Below, piece by piece: positions 1 through 8,011 of a stretch of DNA of 18,267 nt. Position 1 is the stretch's first letter; every line of letters starts with the position of its first letter. The notes beneath the pieces were generated by a model. It was not told the DNA's origin. It saw only the letters and a program-made list of their open reading frames with translations, and ran no database searches. The position numbers and the translations under genes were made by a program. Source of the stretch: CAYJEQ01 sp964369235 (GTDB taxonomy: Bacteria > Bacillota > Clostridia > Oscillospirales > Ruminococcaceae); contig CAYJEQ010000055.1 in assembly GCA_964369235.1 (NCBI GenBank), positions 1-18,267 on the forward strand. Reading direction: 5' to 3'.

Positions 1-96
<96 letters not shown>

Positions 97-154
97 CAAC
101 CAATACAATCGGTGTATTCCCTTTTCACTATCAAACCCCACATCTCCCAAATGC

Positions 155-190
155 AAAAATAGCCATCACAGCTTGTGCTGTGATGGCTAT
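155..190 (-). terminator. Rho-independent terminator of nifJ
   Basis: A perfect 14-bp stem (159-172 pairs with 177-190) with a 4-base loop (173-176) lies 29 bases past the nifJ stop. Read on the minus strand, the hairpin is followed by a run of T (complement of 155-159). This is a textbook intrinsic terminator for nifJ. Confidence 0.93.
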
Positions 191-219
191 AATTATTTAT
201 ACTAATTTCTGATTATAGA

Positions 220-3200
220 TTATTCTACATCATATAGCTTGGAAAGCTTTAGTAGGTGGTTGTACTTAGCTTCAGCATCAAGTACAGCCTTATCGAATAG
301 CTCGTTAGCTCTCTCTGGGAACTGAACCTGTAGAGTAGTGTAACGACCTTCCTGTGTGATAAAGTCTTTGTAGCTAGCAGATGGAGCCTTAGAATCAAGA
401 ACGAATGGATTCTGTCCAGCGTCTTTTCTTCTTGGGTCAAATCTGAACATATGCCAGTAACCAGCTTCTACAGCCTTCTTGATAGTAGTCTGAGCTAGGC
501 CTAGACCACCTCTTCTGTAGTGGGAGATACAAGGAGCATATGCAATGATTAGGGATGGACCGTTGTAGGATTCAGCTTCTACAAATGCCTTCATACACTG
601 GTTGTAGTCAGCACCCATAGCGATCTGAGCAACATATACATAACCGTAGCTCATTGCGATAGCAGCTAGATCCTTCTTCTTAACATCCTTACCAGCAGCA
701 GCAAACTGTGCTACGGAACCAACTGGTGTAGCCTTGGAAGCCTGACCACCTGTGTTGGAGTAGATTTCTGTATCGAATACTAGGATATTTACATCCTGAT
801 TGGAAGCGATAACATGGTCAAGACCGGAGAAACCGATATCGTAAGCCCAGCCATCACCACCAAGAATCCAAACGGATTTCTTAGCTAGGAATTCCTTATC
901 CTTAAGTATTGTCTTAGCTGTTTCTGTGCCTAGAGTTTCTAGAGCAGCTACTAGAGTTTCTGTAGCTAGCTTGTTAGCTGTACCATCTTCGATTGTAGAT
1001 AGGTAGCCTTCGCAAGCTGTTTTAACTTCGCCTGTAGCATCCTTAGAAATTTCTAGAACCTTGCTGATTAGAGCGTTTCTAATAGCAGCCTGTCCTAGGT
1101 ACATACCGTAACCGTACTCAGCATTGTCCTCGAATAGGGAGTTAGCCCATGATGGACCCTTACCTTCGTGGTTTACTGTGTATGGTGTAGCAGGTGCAGA
1201 ACCACCCCAGATGGAGGAACAACCTGTTGCATTAGCAATGTACATTCTGTCACCAGCAAGCTGAGTCATTAGCTTAGCGTATGGTGTTTCACCACAACCA
1301 GCACAAGCACCGGAGAACTCAAGTAGAGGCTGCTTAAACTGGCTGCCCTTAACTGTTGTTTCCTTAAACTTTTCTGCAACATCAGCCTTAGGTGTGATGG
1401 AGATACCGTAAGCAAAGTTTTCCTGCTCGTTCATCTGTGTATCAAGTGGCTTCATTACTAGAGCCTTGTTACCCTTCTTACCTGGGCAAACATTAGCACA
1501 AGAACCACAACCTGTACAATCTAGTGGGCTAATAGCCATGGAGAACTTGTAGTCAGCCATACCTGTCATAGCCATTGTCTTTGTTGTAGCTGGAGCCTTG
1601 CTAGCTTCCTCAGCAGATAGAACTACTGGTCTGATAGCAGCATGTGGACACACATAGGAACAGAAGTTACACTGGATACAGTTTTCTGTTTCCCAACATG
1701 GAACATCTACAGCGATACCACGCTTTTCGTAAGCAGCAGAACCCTGAGGGAATGTACCGTCAGCACTGTCAACGAATGTGGATACTGGTAGAGCATCACC
1801 CTTCTGTGCATTTACAGGGATTAGGATGTTGTTAACAAAGTCAACTAGATCTTTTCTATCGCCTGTTGCAAGAACTGTTTCTACTTCACCTGTTGCGTTA
1901 GCCCAGTCAGCAGGGATTTCAATAGCATTAATGCCTGTAACACCTCTGTCAATAGCAGCGTGGTTCATTGCAACAATGTCGTCACCCTTCTTACCGTAGG
2001 ACTTAGTAGCAGCATCCTTCATGTATTTTAGCGCATCATCAATTGGGATAATGTTAGCTAGTTTAAAGAATGCAGACTGTAGGATAGTATTAATTCTACC
2101 ACCTAGACCGATTTCTCTACCGATAGCGATACCGTCAATTGTGTATAGCTTAATGTCGTTTTTAGCAATGAAGCTCTTAACATCAGCTGGGAATCTTTCG
2201 TTGATTTCGTTAATATCCCATGCACAGTTTAGTAGGAATGTTCCGCCCTTCTTAAGGTCCTGAACCATGTCGTACTTACCGATGTAGGATGGGTTATGAC
2301 ATGCTACAAAGTCAGCTGCACTTACTAGGTATGTGGACTTAATTGGCTGCTTACCAAATCTTAGGTGGGAAGTTGTAATACCACCGGACTTCTTAGAGTC
2401 ATAGGAGAAGTAAGCCTGAGCATACATGGAAGTATGGTCACCGATAATCTTAATGGAGTTCTTGTTAGCACCAACTGTACCGTCAGCACCTAGACCCCAG
2501 AACTTACAGTTTGTTGTACCTGCTGGTGTTGTATCAGCGATTTCTGGATTTGTTAGAGATAGGTAGGTAACATCATCGTTAATACCTAGTGTAAATCTCT
2601 GCTTGCCACCTGTTTTAGCATTTTCGTATACAGCAGCGATCTGAGCAGGAGTTGTATCCTTAGATCCTAGACCGTATCTACCAGCATATAGTGGTAGGCT
2701 GTCAAACTGTGTACCCTTAAGTGCTAGAGCAACATCTAGGTATAGAGGTTCGCCGATTGCACCTGGCTCCTTAGTTCTGTCTAGTACAGTAATTGTCTTA
2801 GCAGAAGTTGGGATAGCTTCTAGTAGGTGTTTTACAGAGAATGGTCTGTATAGTCTTACCTTAACAAGACCTACATTGCCACCATTTGCATTTAGGAAGT
2901 CGATTGTTTCTTCCATTGTTTCACAAGCAGAACCCATAGCGATTATGATGTGCTCAGCATTTGGTGCGCCGTAGTAGTTAAATAGTTTGTAGTCTGTGCC
3001 TAGTTTAGCATTAACTTTGTCCATATACTGCTGAGTTAGCTCAGGTACAGCATCATAGAATTTGTTAGAAGCTTCTCTAGCCTGGAAGAATATATCAGGA
3101 TTCTGAGCTGTACCACGAAGTACAGGTCTTTCAGGATTTAGACAGTTCTTTCTGAATGCATCAACTGCATCCTTGTCCATCATGTCTTCTAGATCCTTGT

Positions 3201-3762
3201 AATCCCATGTTTCGATTTTCTGAATTTCGTGAGAAGTTCTGAAACCGTCAAAGAAGTGTACGAAAGGAATTCTGCTCTTGATTGTTGTTAGGTGAGCAAC
3301 TGCCCCTAGGTCCATAACTTCCTGAGCGGAGTTAGCACATAGCATTGCAAAACCTGTCTGACGACATGCCATAACATCGGAGTGATCGCCGAAGATGGAT
3401 AGTGCGTGAGAAGCAACAGCACGAGCGGATACATGGATTACGCATGGTAGCATTTCACCAGCGATTTTGTACATGTTAGGAATCATCAGCAGTAGACCCT
3501 GAGAAGCTGTGTATGTTGTTGTTAACGCACCAGCAGCTAGAGATCCGTGAACTGCACCAGCAGCACCTGCTTCAGACTGCATTTCTACAACCTTAACCTG
3601 CTGTCCAAAGATATTCTCTAGACCCTGTGCAGACCAAGTGTCTGTGATTTCAGCCATGTTGGATGATGGGGTGATTGGGTAGATGGCAGCAACCTCTGTA
3701 AACGCATATGATACATGTGCAGCAGCGGTATTACCATCCATGGTTTTCATTTTTCTTGCCAT
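220..3762 (-). CDS. nifJ: Pyruvate:ferredoxin (flavodoxin) oxidoreductase, single-chain
   Basis: Catalyses pyruvate + CoA + oxidised ferredoxin to acetyl-CoA + CO2 + reduced ferredoxin, the main anaerobic pyruvate-cleaving step in clostridia; cytoplasmic. The 1180 residues match the usual length of the fused family. Visible motifs: YPITPSS at 28-34 in the pyrimidine-binding domain; two 4Fe-4S sets, CxxCxxCxxxCP at C695/698/701/705 and C749/752/755/759; proximal-cluster cysteines C820, C823, C848 and C1078; and the thiamine-diphosphate motif GDGWAYD near 969-975 followed by a NTGGQ segment. The ATG is preceded by GGGAGG (3772-3777 on the complement) at 9 bases. It is transcribed alone and ends at a strong terminator. 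The ferredoxin at 17756 is a plausible electron acceptor. Nothing is truncated and all cluster ligands are present. Confidence 0.98.
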   Translation of the reverse strand: MARKMKTMDGNTAAAHVSYAFTEVAAIYPITPSSNMAEITDTWSAQGLENIFGQQVKVVEMQSEAGAAGAVHGSLAAGALTTTYTASQGLLLMIPNMYKIAGEMLPCVIHVSARAVASHALSIFGDHSDVMACRQTGFAMLCANSAQEVMDLGAVAHLTTIKSRIPFVHFFDGFRTSHEIQKIETWDYKDLEDMMDKDAVDAFRKNCLNPERPVLRGTAQNPDIFFQAREASNKFYDAVPELTQQYMDKVNAKLGTDYKLFNYYGAPNAEHIIIAMGSACETMEETIDFLNANGGNVGLVKVRLYRPFSVKHLLEAIPTSAKTITVLDRTKEPGAIGEPLYLDVALALKGTQFDSLPLYAGRYGLGSKDTTPAQIAAVYENAKTGGKQRFTLGINDDVTYLSLTNPEIADTTPAGTTNCKFWGLGADGTVGANKNSIKIIGDHTSMYAQAYFSYDSKKSGGITTSHLRFGKQPIKSTYLVSAADFVACHNPSYIGKYDMVQDLKKGGTFLLNCAWDINEINERFPADVKSFIAKNDIKLYTIDGIAIGREIGLGGRINTILQSAFFKLANIIPIDDALKYMKDAATKSYGKKGDDIVAMNHAAIDRGVTGINAIEIPADWANATGEVETVLATGDRKDLVDFVNNILIPVNAQKGDALPVSTFVDSADGTFPQGSAAYEKRGIAVDVPCWETENCIQCNFCSYVCPHAAIRPVVLSAEEASKAPATTKTMAMTGMADYKFSMAISPLDCTGCGSCANVCPGKKGNKALVMKPLDTQMNEQENFAYGISITPKADVAEKFKETTVKGSQFKQPLLEFSGACAGCGETPYAKLMTQLAGDRMYIANATGCSSIWGGSAPATPYTVNHEGKGPSWANSLFEDNAEYGYGMYLGQAAIRNALISKVLEISKDATGEVKTACEGYLSTIEDGTANKLATETLVAALETLGTETAKTILKDKEFLAKKSVWILGGDGWAYDIGFSGLDHVIASNQDVNILVFDTEIYSNTGGQASKATPVGSVAQFAAAGKDVKKKDLAAIAMSYGYVYVAQIAMGADYNQCMKAFVEAESYNGPSLIIAYAPCISHYRRGGLGLAQTTIKKAVEAGYWHMFRFDPRRKDAGQNPFVLDSKAPSASYKDFITQEGRYTTLQVQFPERANELFDKAVLDAEAKYNHLLKLSKLYDVE

Positions 3763-4405
3763 GATAGTGTTCCTCCCTTATTATAAATCCCACAGTATAA
3801 TTCAGTGGTGGTAGAATTATATCTGTGTGTTTTTTGGTTAATAGAGCATATTCTCTATTCCTTACAAAGCCTCCCTTGTAATTTTTGCAGGAAAACTTGC
3901 ATTTTCCTATTATTATACTTTATGGGCTTTCGGTGATTATTTTATCATTTTTACAGTATATTGTAAAGAGAAATTTCAAGTATTTCGCCTTATATTAAGG
4001 CTTTTAAAGAATTTGCCAAAACACCTCCCTTTAGATTTAGTATATTTGTTTAATTTACAGGAACAGTTATGTTGCATAAAACTTTTCTTCAAAATTTGTT
4101 AATTATTTCGACAATTTCACTATTTTTTGTAGCGACTACAACATTATGATGTTTTTTTGAAAGCTTTCTTGCATCTCATTGCATAATACTTACCTAAAAG
4201 TAACCCCCATACCTACAACCATGGTTTTTATGCAAGTTTAATATTATTTTTCATCATATTTGGATAATTATGGGATGATTTTTCGTCCTTTAAACAGTTG
4301 CATAAATTTATTTACTATTGTATAATTATCTCAAATTCACAGTAGTGGATAATTTTGCTTAAATCAGCTTTTAATTTTAAACTTTTTAAAGGAATGGTGA
4401 ATACT
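3763..4405. promoter_or_regulatory. Divergent intergenic region, nifJ / aminotransferase
   Basis: About 640 AT-rich bases with no gene. The right side carries the aminotransferase promoter, listed separately. On the nifJ side I see an isolated TATAAT on the minus strand (3816-3821) but no good -35 box, so the nifJ promoter is not fixed. The octamer TTGCATAA occurs four times: 4072-4079, 4179-4186 and 4298-4305 on plus, and 4228-4235 on minus. Small inverted repeats lie upstream of nifJ (3840-3859, AATAGAG/CTCTATT; 3862-3881, TTACAA/TTGTAA). Roles are inferred only from position. Confidence 0.5.
4298..4326 (+). promoter_or_regulatory. Sigma-A-type promoter of the aminotransferase gene
   Basis: TTGCAT (4298-4303), a 17-base spacer and a perfect TATAAT (4321-4326) lie about 80 bases before the chosen start codon. 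The -35 box is also one copy of the TTGCATAA octamer repeated in this intergenic region, so a protein binding that octamer would compete with RNA polymerase here (inference). Confidence 0.75.
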
Positions 4406-5695
4406 ATGTCAATCTACAAAAACATGACAGCCAGTGAGCTATCAGCAGTTAAAGAAGACCTACTTTCCCAGTACAATGAATACAAAGAAAAAAACCTAAA
4501 TCTTGATATGTCCCGTGGTAAGCCTTCCCCATCTCAGCTAGATGGTAGCATGGAGCTACTAGATACAGTAAATACCGAAAAAGGCTACAAAACCTCAGCA
4601 GGTTTTGACTGTAGAAACTACGGTGTTCTAGAAGGTATCCCAGAGGCTCGCCAGCTTTTTGCTGATATTCTAGGGGTTAAAGCCGAGAATATCCTTGTAG
4701 GTGGCAGTTCCAGCCTTACTATGATGTATGACGCCCTTGCTAGAGCATTTACCCATGGTGTATACGGCTCAGAGAAACCTTGGTCACAGGAAGGAAAGTT
4801 AAAATTCCTCTGCCCTGCACCGGGATATGACCGTCACTTTGCAATGACTGAGTTTTTTGGCTTTGAGCTAATTACCATCCCTATGACCGAAACTGGCCCT
4901 GATATGGATATGGTAGAGGAGTATGTAAATAACGATCCTACTGTTAAGGGTATCTGGTGTGTGCCAAAATACTCCAATCCAGAAGGTGGCATCTACTCCA
5001 ACGAAACAGTAACTAGATTTGCTAAACTTAAACCAGCAGCTAAGGATTTCAGAATATTCTGGGATAATGCCTACTGTATCCACCACATCTACGGTGACGG
5101 TAGCGATGTACTACTAAACATATTTGATGAGTGCGAAAAATACGGTAGCAGCAACATGGTATATGAATTTGCTTCCACCTCTAAGGTTACCTTCCCAGGG
5201 GCTGGGGTTGCTTGTATCGCTGCTTCTGTAGATAATATTAAGGATATAAAAAGCAAGATATTCTTCCAGAGTATTAGTGCTGACAAGATTAATATGCTTC
5301 GCCATGTTAGATACTTTGACAGTATGGATAAGGTAAAATCCCATATGCAGAAGATGGCTGACGCATTACTACCTAGATTTGACGCTGTGCTAAACAGCCT
5401 AGAAAAAGAGCTTGCTCCTTTAGAAATTGCCAGCTGGAAAAAACCTAAAGGCGGGTACTTTGTATCCTTTACCAGTGAGGACAACTGTGCTAAGGATATT
5501 GTTGCCACCTGTAAAGAGCTAGGTGTTGTGCTTACAGGTGCTGGGGCAACCTACCCTTACGGCAAAGACCCTAAAGACAGTAACATCCGTCTAGCACCAA
5601 GTTTCCCAACAGTTGAGGAACTTCAGTCAGCTATGGAGGTTTTCTGCCTAGCAGTAAAACTAGTAACCGTAAACAAAGAGCTTGCAGCTAGATAA
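4406..5695 (+). CDS. PLP-dependent aminotransferase, class I fold (Aminotran_MocR / aspartate aminotransferase type)
   Basis: A fold-type I, PLP-dependent transaminase of 429 residues. The N-terminal MSRGKPSP segment and overall pattern resemble the Aminotran_MocR group, whose characterised members include aspartate aminotransferases; the exact amino donor cannot be read from sequence. Seen: the PLP lysine in ASTSK(260)VTFPGAG, the SNPEGG segment that contacts cofactor/substrate, the DNAYCIHH aspartate segment and a C-terminal NIRLAPSFP segment with the substrate-carboxylate arginine. I chose the ATG at 4406, preceded by GGTGA at 5 bases and AAAGGA slightly further away, over an in-frame ATG at 4394 and a TTG at 4355, which would add 17 residues without similarity to the family start. 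It is monocistronic with its own promoter and terminator. Confidence 0.9.
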   Translation: MSIYKNMTASELSAVKEDLLSQYNEYKEKNLNLDMSRGKPSPSQLDGSMELLDTVNTEKGYKTSAGFDCRNYGVLEGIPEARQLFADILGVKAENILVGGSSSLTMMYDALARAFTHGVYGSEKPWSQEGKLKFLCPAPGYDRHFAMTEFFGFELITIPMTETGPDMDMVEEYVNNDPTVKGIWCVPKYSNPEGGIYSNETVTRFAKLKPAAKDFRIFWDNAYCIHHIYGDGSDVLLNIFDECEKYGSSNMVYEFASTSKVTFPGAGVACIAASVDNIKDIKSKIFFQSISADKINMLRHVRYFDSMDKVKSHMQKMADALLPRFDAVLNSLEKELAPLEIASWKKPKGGYFVSFTSEDNCAKDIVATCKELGVVLTGAGATYPYGKDPKDSNIRLAPSFPTVEELQSAMEVFCLAVKLVTVNKELAAR

Positions 5696-5709
5696 TTTGT
5701 TGCTACATT

Positions 5710-5775
5710 AAGTAAATGGTTCTATGGGAAATGTTGGGGACAGTACCCCAACAATTAATATATAGCCAACTAAAT
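5710..5775. mobile_element. 50-bp palindromic ISL3-derived mini-element with target duplication
   Basis: Bases 5718-5767 consist of two ISL3-type terminal repeats placed inside to inside with 2 bases between them. The left arm (5718-5741, GGTTCT…GTTGGGGAC) matches the right end of the full IS in this window at 18 of 24 positions. The right arm (5744-5767, TACCCCAACA…AGCC) matches that same IS end at 21 of 24. Flanks are AAGTAAAT (5710-5717) and AACTAAAT (5768-5775), a 7-of-8 direct repeat of the length ISL3 elements generate. It has no coding content. I infer a non-autonomous miniature element or an extreme internal deletion. The core TGTTGGGG/CCCCAACA also forms a stable hairpin just past the aminotransferase stop. 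Confidence 0.7.
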
Positions 5776-5790
5776 AAACAAACCATATTA

Positions 5791-5830
5791 GGGTGTATCA
5801 TCGTCTAGGCGATAATACACCCTTTATAAT
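5791..5830 (+). terminator. Terminator of the aminotransferase gene
   Basis: A 13-bp stem (5791-5803 with 5810-5822, one mismatch) with a 6-base loop, followed by TTTATAATTT. It lies 95 bases after the stop because the palindromic mini-element sits between. Confidence 0.8.
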
Positions 5831-5848
5831 TTCGCCTAAGTATTTATA

Positions 5849-5913
5849 TGTCAAATATTTATCTTAACAAAATCACTATAGTTATTGTAATATTATGTCA
5901 AATTTGCTATACT
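5849..5913 (+). promoter_or_regulatory. Promoter of LRR gene 1 with repeated TGTCAAAT motif
   Basis: TTGTAA (5885-5890), a 17-base spacer and TATACT (5908-5913) form a good sigma-A promoter. The octamer TGTCAAAT appears upstream (5849-5856) and again inside the -35/-10 spacer (5896-5903). The block from 5849 to the start codon is almost identical to the one before LRR gene 3 (10033-10159). Confidence 0.8.
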
Positions 5914-5975
5914 AATATACAGTGACAGATTAAATCACTAAAGAAAAGAATAAGAAAACGAAAGGACACAAAACT

Positions 5976-7775
5976 ATGAAACTAAAAAACCAGCTTCTAT
6001 CCCTAGCCCTTACCCTAGCCTTTGCAGTAATACTACTGCCTACCACCGCCCTAGCTGATGTAGGCGATGAATTCACCTACGAACATGAGGGAGTTACCTT
6101 AAATTATATCGTAACCAGTGAAAATCCTCATGAGGTAGCCGTAACCTATCATACTGATGTTGATTTACTAGCAGATGCTAAAGAGGCTACCACTATTGCT
6201 GTGCCAGATAAGGTTACTGATGATAATGATATCTCCTATACTGTTACAGCCTTAGAGCCAGATGATGATCACCATGGAGCCTTTGATGAGTTTACTAGTT
6301 TAGAAACTATAATTCTGCCAAACACTCTTAAAGTTATTGGTTGGAATGCATTTGGTGGTTGTACTGACTTAATTAATATATCAATACCAGCTAGTGTTAC
6401 CTCCATTGAGGCTAGTGCGTTTTTTGACTGTAGCGCCTTAACATCTATAACTATACCTGATAATGTTACATTTATTGCACAAAGTGTATTTGTGGATTGT
6501 ACCTCCTTAACATCAGTAACACTGCCAGAAACACTTACTGATATTTATGGTTATTCATTTTATGGTTGCACTGCTCTAGAATCTATAACCATACCATACA
6601 GTGTTACCAACATTTCCGAAAGAGCATTTTCTAATTGTACTGCGCTAAAATCCATATCTCTTCCATATGGTTTGACTAGTATGGAATCTTCTGTATTTGA
6701 GCATTGTACTGCTCTAGAATCCATATCTTTACCTCCAAATTTAACTACTATTCCATATGAACTATTTAATGGCTGTACGGCTTTAAAATCTATATCTCTA
6801 CCTGAAAATCTTACTACTATTGTGGCTTATGCATTGCACGATCTTGATGCACTAGAATCTATAAATATACCCGACAGTGTTACTTCTATAGGTAATTTTG
6901 CCTTTAATAGTTGTGACTCTTTATCTACAATATATTTTGATGGTCCAGCACCAAATCTAGGTTCCAGTGTATTCCATAGTTTCGACATCACCCCAACAGT
7001 AAGCTACAACCCTAAATATAATGAGTCCTGGGATGAAATTGCATTTGACGGAGTTATTATAGAAGCTGCCTCATATCCATCTGCTTCACCATCCTATGCC
7101 ACTGATATTAATCAGATAGCTACCTTTACAAATATCAAACCAGAGGAAGCTATGGCTCTACCTGCTTTCTATAATGGCTATAAACTACTATGGTTGGTGG
7201 CTTCTGGTGATGCTATTATTACTGATAATAACCTAATCGCAATGTCAGAGGGAGATATTAGATTATCGGTTAAACAGTTAACACCACTGGAAACTCCAGA
7301 GGGTTTTTATAGTAGCCTAACTAAGACAGGTGAGGAAATCCCTTCCCTTATAACTACTATTACAGCAAATCTATCTAGTGGCAGTGTAGGTGGTGGATTT
7401 AAAGCTCCTAAGCTACTAGAAGGTGGAGATCAGACTATAGTAGCAGGTAGCCCTCTAACTATTAAAACCAATGGTAGAATAGAGGAATACCTATACACTA
7501 GAATTAACGGTGAGATTATCCCAGAAAAATACCTAACTCTAAAATCAGGCTCGGTAATAGTTACCCTAAAACCTGATTACACAAGTACCCTACCAGCTGG
7601 TGAACACGAAATCTCTGTAGTATCTAACACTGGTGCTACTAAGACTACCTTTACAATTGCTAATAGCAGTGATGATAGCACCACCACAGCTATGGAGGAA
7701 TTAACCCCAGCTACAGAAATCACTACCACAACTACACCAGTAGCTATTAAGGAAAACCCTAGTACTGGGAGATAG
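5976..7775 (+). CDS. Secreted BspA-like leucine-rich repeat protein, copy 1
   Basis: A 599-residue secreted protein. Residues 1-27 are a clear Sec signal peptide with a probable ALA|D cleavage site. A short beta-rich segment (about 28-105, YEHEGVTLNYIV) precedes nine 23-residue TpLRR/LRR_5 repeats (about 109-315, LxxIxLPxxLxxIxxxAFxxCxx) and a degenerate cap (about 316-338). An Ig-like segment follows (about 355-465, GDAIITDNNLIAMSEG), then a C-terminal domain resembling the CBM_X2/Ig-like fold (about 476-565) and a Thr-rich tail ending ENPSTGR-stop. NPSTG looks like a sortase motif, but no membrane helix or basic tail follows. BspA-family LRRs usually mediate binding to host or other cell-surface ligands; that role is inferred. 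Ribosome site AAAGGA, 9 bases before the ATG. First of three tandem paralogs. Confidence 0.92.
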   Translation: MKLKNQLLSLALTLAFAVILLPTTALADVGDEFTYEHEGVTLNYIVTSENPHEVAVTYHTDVDLLADAKEATTIAVPDKVTDDNDISYTVTALEPDDDHHGAFDEFTSLETIILPNTLKVIGWNAFGGCTDLINISIPASVTSIEASAFFDCSALTSITIPDNVTFIAQSVFVDCTSLTSVTLPETLTDIYGYSFYGCTALESITIPYSVTNISERAFSNCTALKSISLPYGLTSMESSVFEHCTALESISLPPNLTTIPYELFNGCTALKSISLPENLTTIVAYALHDLDALESINIPDSVTSIGNFAFNSCDSLSTIYFDGPAPNLGSSVFHSFDITPTVSYNPKYNESWDEIAFDGVIIEAASYPSASPSYATDINQIATFTNIKPEEAMALPAFYNGYKLLWLVASGDAIITDNNLIAMSEGDIRLSVKQLTPLETPEGFYSSLTKTGEEIPSLITTITANLSSGSVGGGFKAPKLLEGGDQTIVAGSPLTIKTNGRIEEYLYTRINGEIIPEKYLTLKSGSVIVTLKPDYTSTLPAGEHEISVVSNTGATKTTFTIANSSDDSTTTAMEELTPATEITTTTTPVAIKENPSTGR

Positions 7776-7802
7776 TACTTACACCCATACATAGTAAAAT
7801 TT

Positions 7803-7864
7803 ACGCCTCTATCCCACTATCATACAAGTCCATCTTGTTATGTAGTAGGTAGAGGCGTTATTTA
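7803..7864 (+). terminator. Terminator after LRR gene 1
   Basis: A long hairpin with a perfect 9-bp base (ACGCCTCTA 7803-7811 with TAGAGGCGT 7850-7858), further imperfect pairing inside, and then TTATTTAT. The same hairpin in near-identical sequence follows LRR gene 2, so it was copied as part of the duplicated unit. Confidence 0.75.
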
Positions 7865-7892
7865 TAGGCTATCTTTAAATAGTCCTGTGTCT

Positions 7893-7957
7893 TGTCAAAT
7901 ATTTATCCTAACAAAACCACTATAGTTATTGTAATATTTTGCTGGTTTTGGTATACT
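7893..7957 (+). promoter_or_regulatory. Promoter of LRR gene 2
   Basis: TTGTAA (7929-7934), a 17-base spacer and TATACT (7952-7957). The upstream TGTCAAAT (7893-7900) is kept, but the second copy present in the spacers of promoters 1 and 3 is replaced here by unrelated sequence (7941-7951). Confidence 0.8.
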
Positions 7958-8011
7958 AATACACAGTGATAAATTACTAAAGAAAAGAACAAACCGAAAG
8001 GACACTAAACT

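Noticed and set aside
4355..4405. Upstream TTG or ATG (4394) start for the aminotransferase
   Set aside because: The extra residues do not look like the family N-terminus, and ATG 4406 has a better-spaced ribosome site.
5733..5753. The TGTTGGGG/CCCCAACA hairpin as just the aminotransferase terminator
   Set aside because: No T-run follows it, a better terminator lies at 5791, and the similarity to IS ends extends over 24 bases on each arm with a flanking 8-bp repeat.
7577..7792. Antisense hydrophobic reading frames over the 3' ends of the three LRR genes (also 9721-9933 and 11806-12087)
   Set aside because: They appear three times only because the underlying LRR DNA is nearly identical. The hydrophobic stretch mirrors the Thr-rich tail codons, and no ribosome site or promoter faces that way.
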